The position numbers and the translations under genes were made by a program. Shown here piece after piece: positions 61,991 to 64,000 of a stretch of DNA of 64,000 bases. Origin of the DNA: Micromonospora chaiyaphumensis (GTDB taxonomy: Bacteria > Actinomycetota > Actinomycetes > Mycobacteriales > Micromonosporaceae); contig NZ_FMCS01000013.1 in the NCBI RefSeq assembly GCF_900091435.1, forward strand, positions 62,001 through 126,000, in the 5' to 3' direction. How positions within the stretch are numbered: position 1 is the stretch's first letter; each line of letters begins with the position of its first letter. The notes under the pieces were generated by a model, which saw nothing but the letters and a program-made list of their open reading frames with translations, searched no databases and was not told the DNA's origin.

Positions 61991-62050
61991 GTTGATCAAG
62001 AGGTTTGCGTCAAGGGTCGGCCCGGATCTGACGCAAACCTCTTGGTCAAC
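61991..62050. repeat. 60-bp hairpin repeat, copy 2
   Basis: Arms 61991-62012 (GTTGATCAAGAGGTTTGCGT...) and 62029-62050 pair with 1 mismatch across a 16-base loop unlike that of copy 1. Same orientation, length and loop size as copy 1. It ends 33 bases from the MFS gene stop. Confidence 0.88.
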
Positions 62051-62083
62051 CCTGTGGGGAGCGGGGTCAGGGGGCAGTGTGGG

Positions 62084-63301
62084 TCAGGGAGCTGTGGGGG
62101 TCAGCTCGGGTTCCGTGGTCGGTAGCGGGGCTCGGTCGCGGCGGTGGCGGAGCTCGATCGGGAGGACCGCCAGGGCGACCAGCACGCCGATCGCGCCGGT
62201 GACCGCGAACCCCCAGGCCGGCGCCGAGGCGTCGATCACCGCGCCGGCCAGCGGCGCCCCCAGCGCGATGCCGACCGTGACCGCCGAGCCGTGCAGGCCC
62301 ATGGCCTCGCCGCGCACGCCGGCCGGGGCCAGCCGGCTCACCGCGTCCGAGGTCGAGGCGATGGAGGGCGCGCAGAGGGCGCCGGCCGGGATGAGCGCCA
62401 GGCAGAGCAGCCACCAGTGCGCGCCGCCCAGCCCGACCGGGATGGTGGTCACGCTCAGCGCCGCCACGAGGGCCAGCGGGGAGAGCGAGCGGGTGACCGC
62501 CCCGTACGCGAAGCCGCCCACCAGCGAGGCGACCGCCCACATGGCCAGGACGGCGCCGGTCCAGCCGACCTCGCCGCCCTCGCGCAGCACGGCGACCACG
62601 GCGACGTCGGTGCCGCCGAGCACCAGGGTGGCGGCCAGGCTGACCGCCAGCACGGCGAGCAGCCGGGGGGTGAGCCACTCCCGGCGGGGCACCTTGCGGG
62701 CCGGGCCGGCCGGCTCGTCGGCGGCGCGGGTGGGCGGGTCGAGCAGCCAGAAGCAGATGCCGGAGGCGACGATCCCGGCGCCGACCGCCCACATGGTGAG
62801 CCGGGGCGACACGGCGGCGGCCATGGCCACGGCCAGCGCGGGGCCGACCATGAACGACAGCTCCACCGACATCGAGTCGAGGGCGTACGCGGGGCGGCGC
62901 CGCTCGGCCGGCACCAGCGCGGCGACCGACTGGCGGACCACCGAGAAGACCGGCAGCGCGAACAGGCCGGCCAGGAACGCGGTGGGCAGCAGCACGGGGT
63001 ACGACAGCGTCGGCGCGCTGGCCCAGAAGACGCCCTCGGCGAGCGTGGTGAGCAGCAGCACCGGGCGCAGCCCGCGCCGGTCGACCAGCCGGCCGAGCAG
63101 CGGGGAGCCGAGCGCGGCGCCGACGGTGGAGGCGGCGCCTACGAGCCCCGCCGCGCCGTAGCCGCGACCGAGGTCGAGCACGACGTGGAAGGTGAGCGTC
63201 ACGCCGGTCGCGGTGAGCGGGATGCGCGCCAGCACCGAGATCAGCAGCAACGACCGGAGACCGGGCAGGGCGAGCGCCTCCCGGTAAGGCTTCAAGTTCA
63301 C
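62084..63301 (-). CDS. MFS transporter
   Basis: 405 aa, twelve predicted membrane helices. Between helices 2 and 3 LLGRLVDRRGLRPVLL matches the MFS signature (G-x-x-x-D-R-x-G-R). DHA1-like drug exporters of this length are common. Substrate unknown. GTG start with GGAGG 11 bases upstream. The C-terminus is polar and short. Confidence 0.9.
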   Translation of the reverse strand: MNLKPYREALALPGLRSLLLISVLARIPLTATGVTLTFHVVLDLGRGYGAAGLVGAASTVGAALGSPLLGRLVDRRGLRPVLLLTTLAEGVFWASAPTLSYPVLLPTAFLAGLFALPVFSVVRQSVAALVPAERRRPAYALDSMSVELSFMVGPALAVAMAAAVSPRLTMWAVGAGIVASGICFWLLDPPTRAADEPAGPARKVPRREWLTPRLLAVLAVSLAATLVLGGTDVAVVAVLREGGEVGWTGAVLAMWAVASLVGGFAYGAVTRSLSPLALVAALSVTTIPVGLGGAHWWLLCLALIPAGALCAPSIASTSDAVSRLAPAGVRGEAMGLHGSAVTVGIALGAPLAGAVIDASAPAWGFAVTGAIGVLVALAVLPIELRHRRDRAPLPTTEPELTPTAP

Positions 63302-63365
63302 GACGGTCCGTACCTCCGGCCGACATCCTCGACCGGGGGTACGACAGCCGCAACCAATTACCTGC

Positions 63366-63947
63366 TCAAGCGGCCCTGATCACAGGTTCGCCGACCATGG
63401 TCACCCCGGCGCCGTCGAAGGCCCGCAGCGCCACGTCCAGCGTGTCGGGCGCCACGGCCGCGGTCAGGTCGAGCAGCACGGTGGTCCGGAAGCCCTCCCG
63501 GGCGGCGTCCAGCGCGGTGGCCCTGACGCAGTGGTCGGTGGCGATGCCGACCACGTCGACCCGGTCGACGTCGTGCCGGCGCAGCCAGTCGGCCAGGCAC
63601 TCGCCGTCCTCGGCATGCCCCTCGAAACCGGAGTACGCGGCCGCGTGCTCGCCCTTGTGGAAGATCGCCTCGACCCGGCCGGTCGCCAGCTCGGGATGGA
63701 ATTCGGAGCCGGCCGTGCCCACCACGCAGTGCCGGGGCCAGGAGTCGACGTAGTCCGGCGGGTCGCCGAAGTGCGCACCCGGGTCGACGTGGTAGTCCTT
63801 CGTCGCGACCACGTGGTCCCAGCGCTCCGGCTCCGCGTCGAGCAGCCGGGAGATGCCGGCGGCGACCCCCGCCCCGCCGGTCACGGCCAGCGAGCCGCCC
63901 TCGCAGAAGTCGTTCTGCACGTCCACGATGATCAAGGCGTTGGCCAT
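63366..63947 (-). CDS. pncA: Nicotinamidase
   Basis: 193 aa, converting nicotinamide to nicotinate in NAD salvage. The catalytic triad is D9 (VDVQNDF), K98 (FHKGEH) and C140 (TDHCVRAT); D51, H53 and H59 (KDYHVDPGAHF) bind the metal. GAGAGG lies 9 bases before the ATG. It is 13 bases downstream of another gene on the same strand, so it is the distal cistron of an operon. Confidence 0.95.
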   Translation of the reverse strand: MANALIIVDVQNDFCEGGSLAVTGGAGVAAGISRLLDAEPERWDHVVATKDYHVDPGAHFGDPPDYVDSWPRHCVVGTAGSEFHPELATGRVEAIFHKGEHAAAYSGFEGHAEDGECLADWLRRHDVDRVDVVGIATDHCVRATALDAAREGFRTTVLLDLTAAVAPDTLDVALRAFDGAGVTMVGEPVIRAA

Positions 63948-63960
63948 CGGATCGGTCCTC

Positions 63961-64000
63961 TCAGCTCGCGGGTACGACGGTCACCGGAACGGCCGGGTCC
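63961..64000 (-). CDS. Truncated 3' end of upstream gene
   Basis: Only the last 12 codons (ending DPAVPVTVVPAS) are inside the window. Nicotinate phosphoribosyltransferase often precedes pncA, which makes it a guess worth testing, but the sequence here is too short to identify. Confidence 0.4.
   Translation of the reverse strand, partial: DPAVPVTVVPAS

Overview
The window reads as a chromosomal segment of a mycelial, very GC-rich actinomycete, most likely Micromonospora or a close relative in Micromonosporaceae. This is inferred from codon bias (G or C at nearly every third position), GTG/TTG starts, secreted plant-polymer enzymes carrying a CBM2-type module, a CebR-type operator, F420-type enzymes, paired MmyB-type regulators, and many genes whose -10 box lies 6-7 bases from the start codon with no Shine-Dalgarno (leaderless transcripts). 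I see no integrase, transposase, phage structural gene, tRNA, rRNA or CRISPR array. About 65 complete genes and one truncated gene at the right edge are supported.

Left end (1-6.6 kb): a conflict-system-like block. A NYN-domain RNase-like protein and a two-TM protein run leftward. Divergent from them, and overlapping by ATGA, are a NERD-nuclease/SF1-helicase and a NACHT-type NTPase with pentapeptide repeats. This is the best candidate for an undescribed (probably defence) system.

6.6-24 kb: accessory metabolism and regulation. There are two copies of a divergent SDR/MmyB-like regulator module (6.6-8.3 and 21.4-23.1 kb). There is also a three-gene operon of unknown proteins (Tat-exported protein, 86-residue protein, 8-Cys protein), a large MalT-like STAND ATPase without a LuxR domain, a DrrAB-type ABC exporter, an FMN reductase facing a GNAT gene across a perfect palindrome, a secreted repeat protein and two aldo/keto reductases.

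24-46 kb: envelope and secreted functions (two M15-type peptidases, a large HExxH metalloprotease, a Tat-exported metallo-beta-lactamase-fold protein, a PBP4-type carboxypeptidase), a LysR/class A serine hydrolase pair, an ABC exporter facing a DesK/NarL two-component system, a small caspase-like protein, two F420/flavin split-barrel proteins plus a Ddn-type protein, a class C-like serine hydrolase next to a 48-bp tandem repeat, and two paralogous small CRND/PCRLHRWG proteins.

46-64 kb: a cysteine-less HesB-like protein, a beta-family protein, an OmpR/PepSY two-component operon, pectate lyase (PL3), a threonine synthase co-transcribed with a degenerate LigD-like protein, a GH12 endoglucanase with CBM2 under a CebR-like box, an FAD monooxygenase, a stand-alone ctaD, a pair of 60-bp hairpin repeats, an MFS exporter and nicotinamidase. 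The polysaccharide enzymes suggest growth on plant material. The rest is a mosaic of short, often divergent transcription units separated by strong hairpin terminators.
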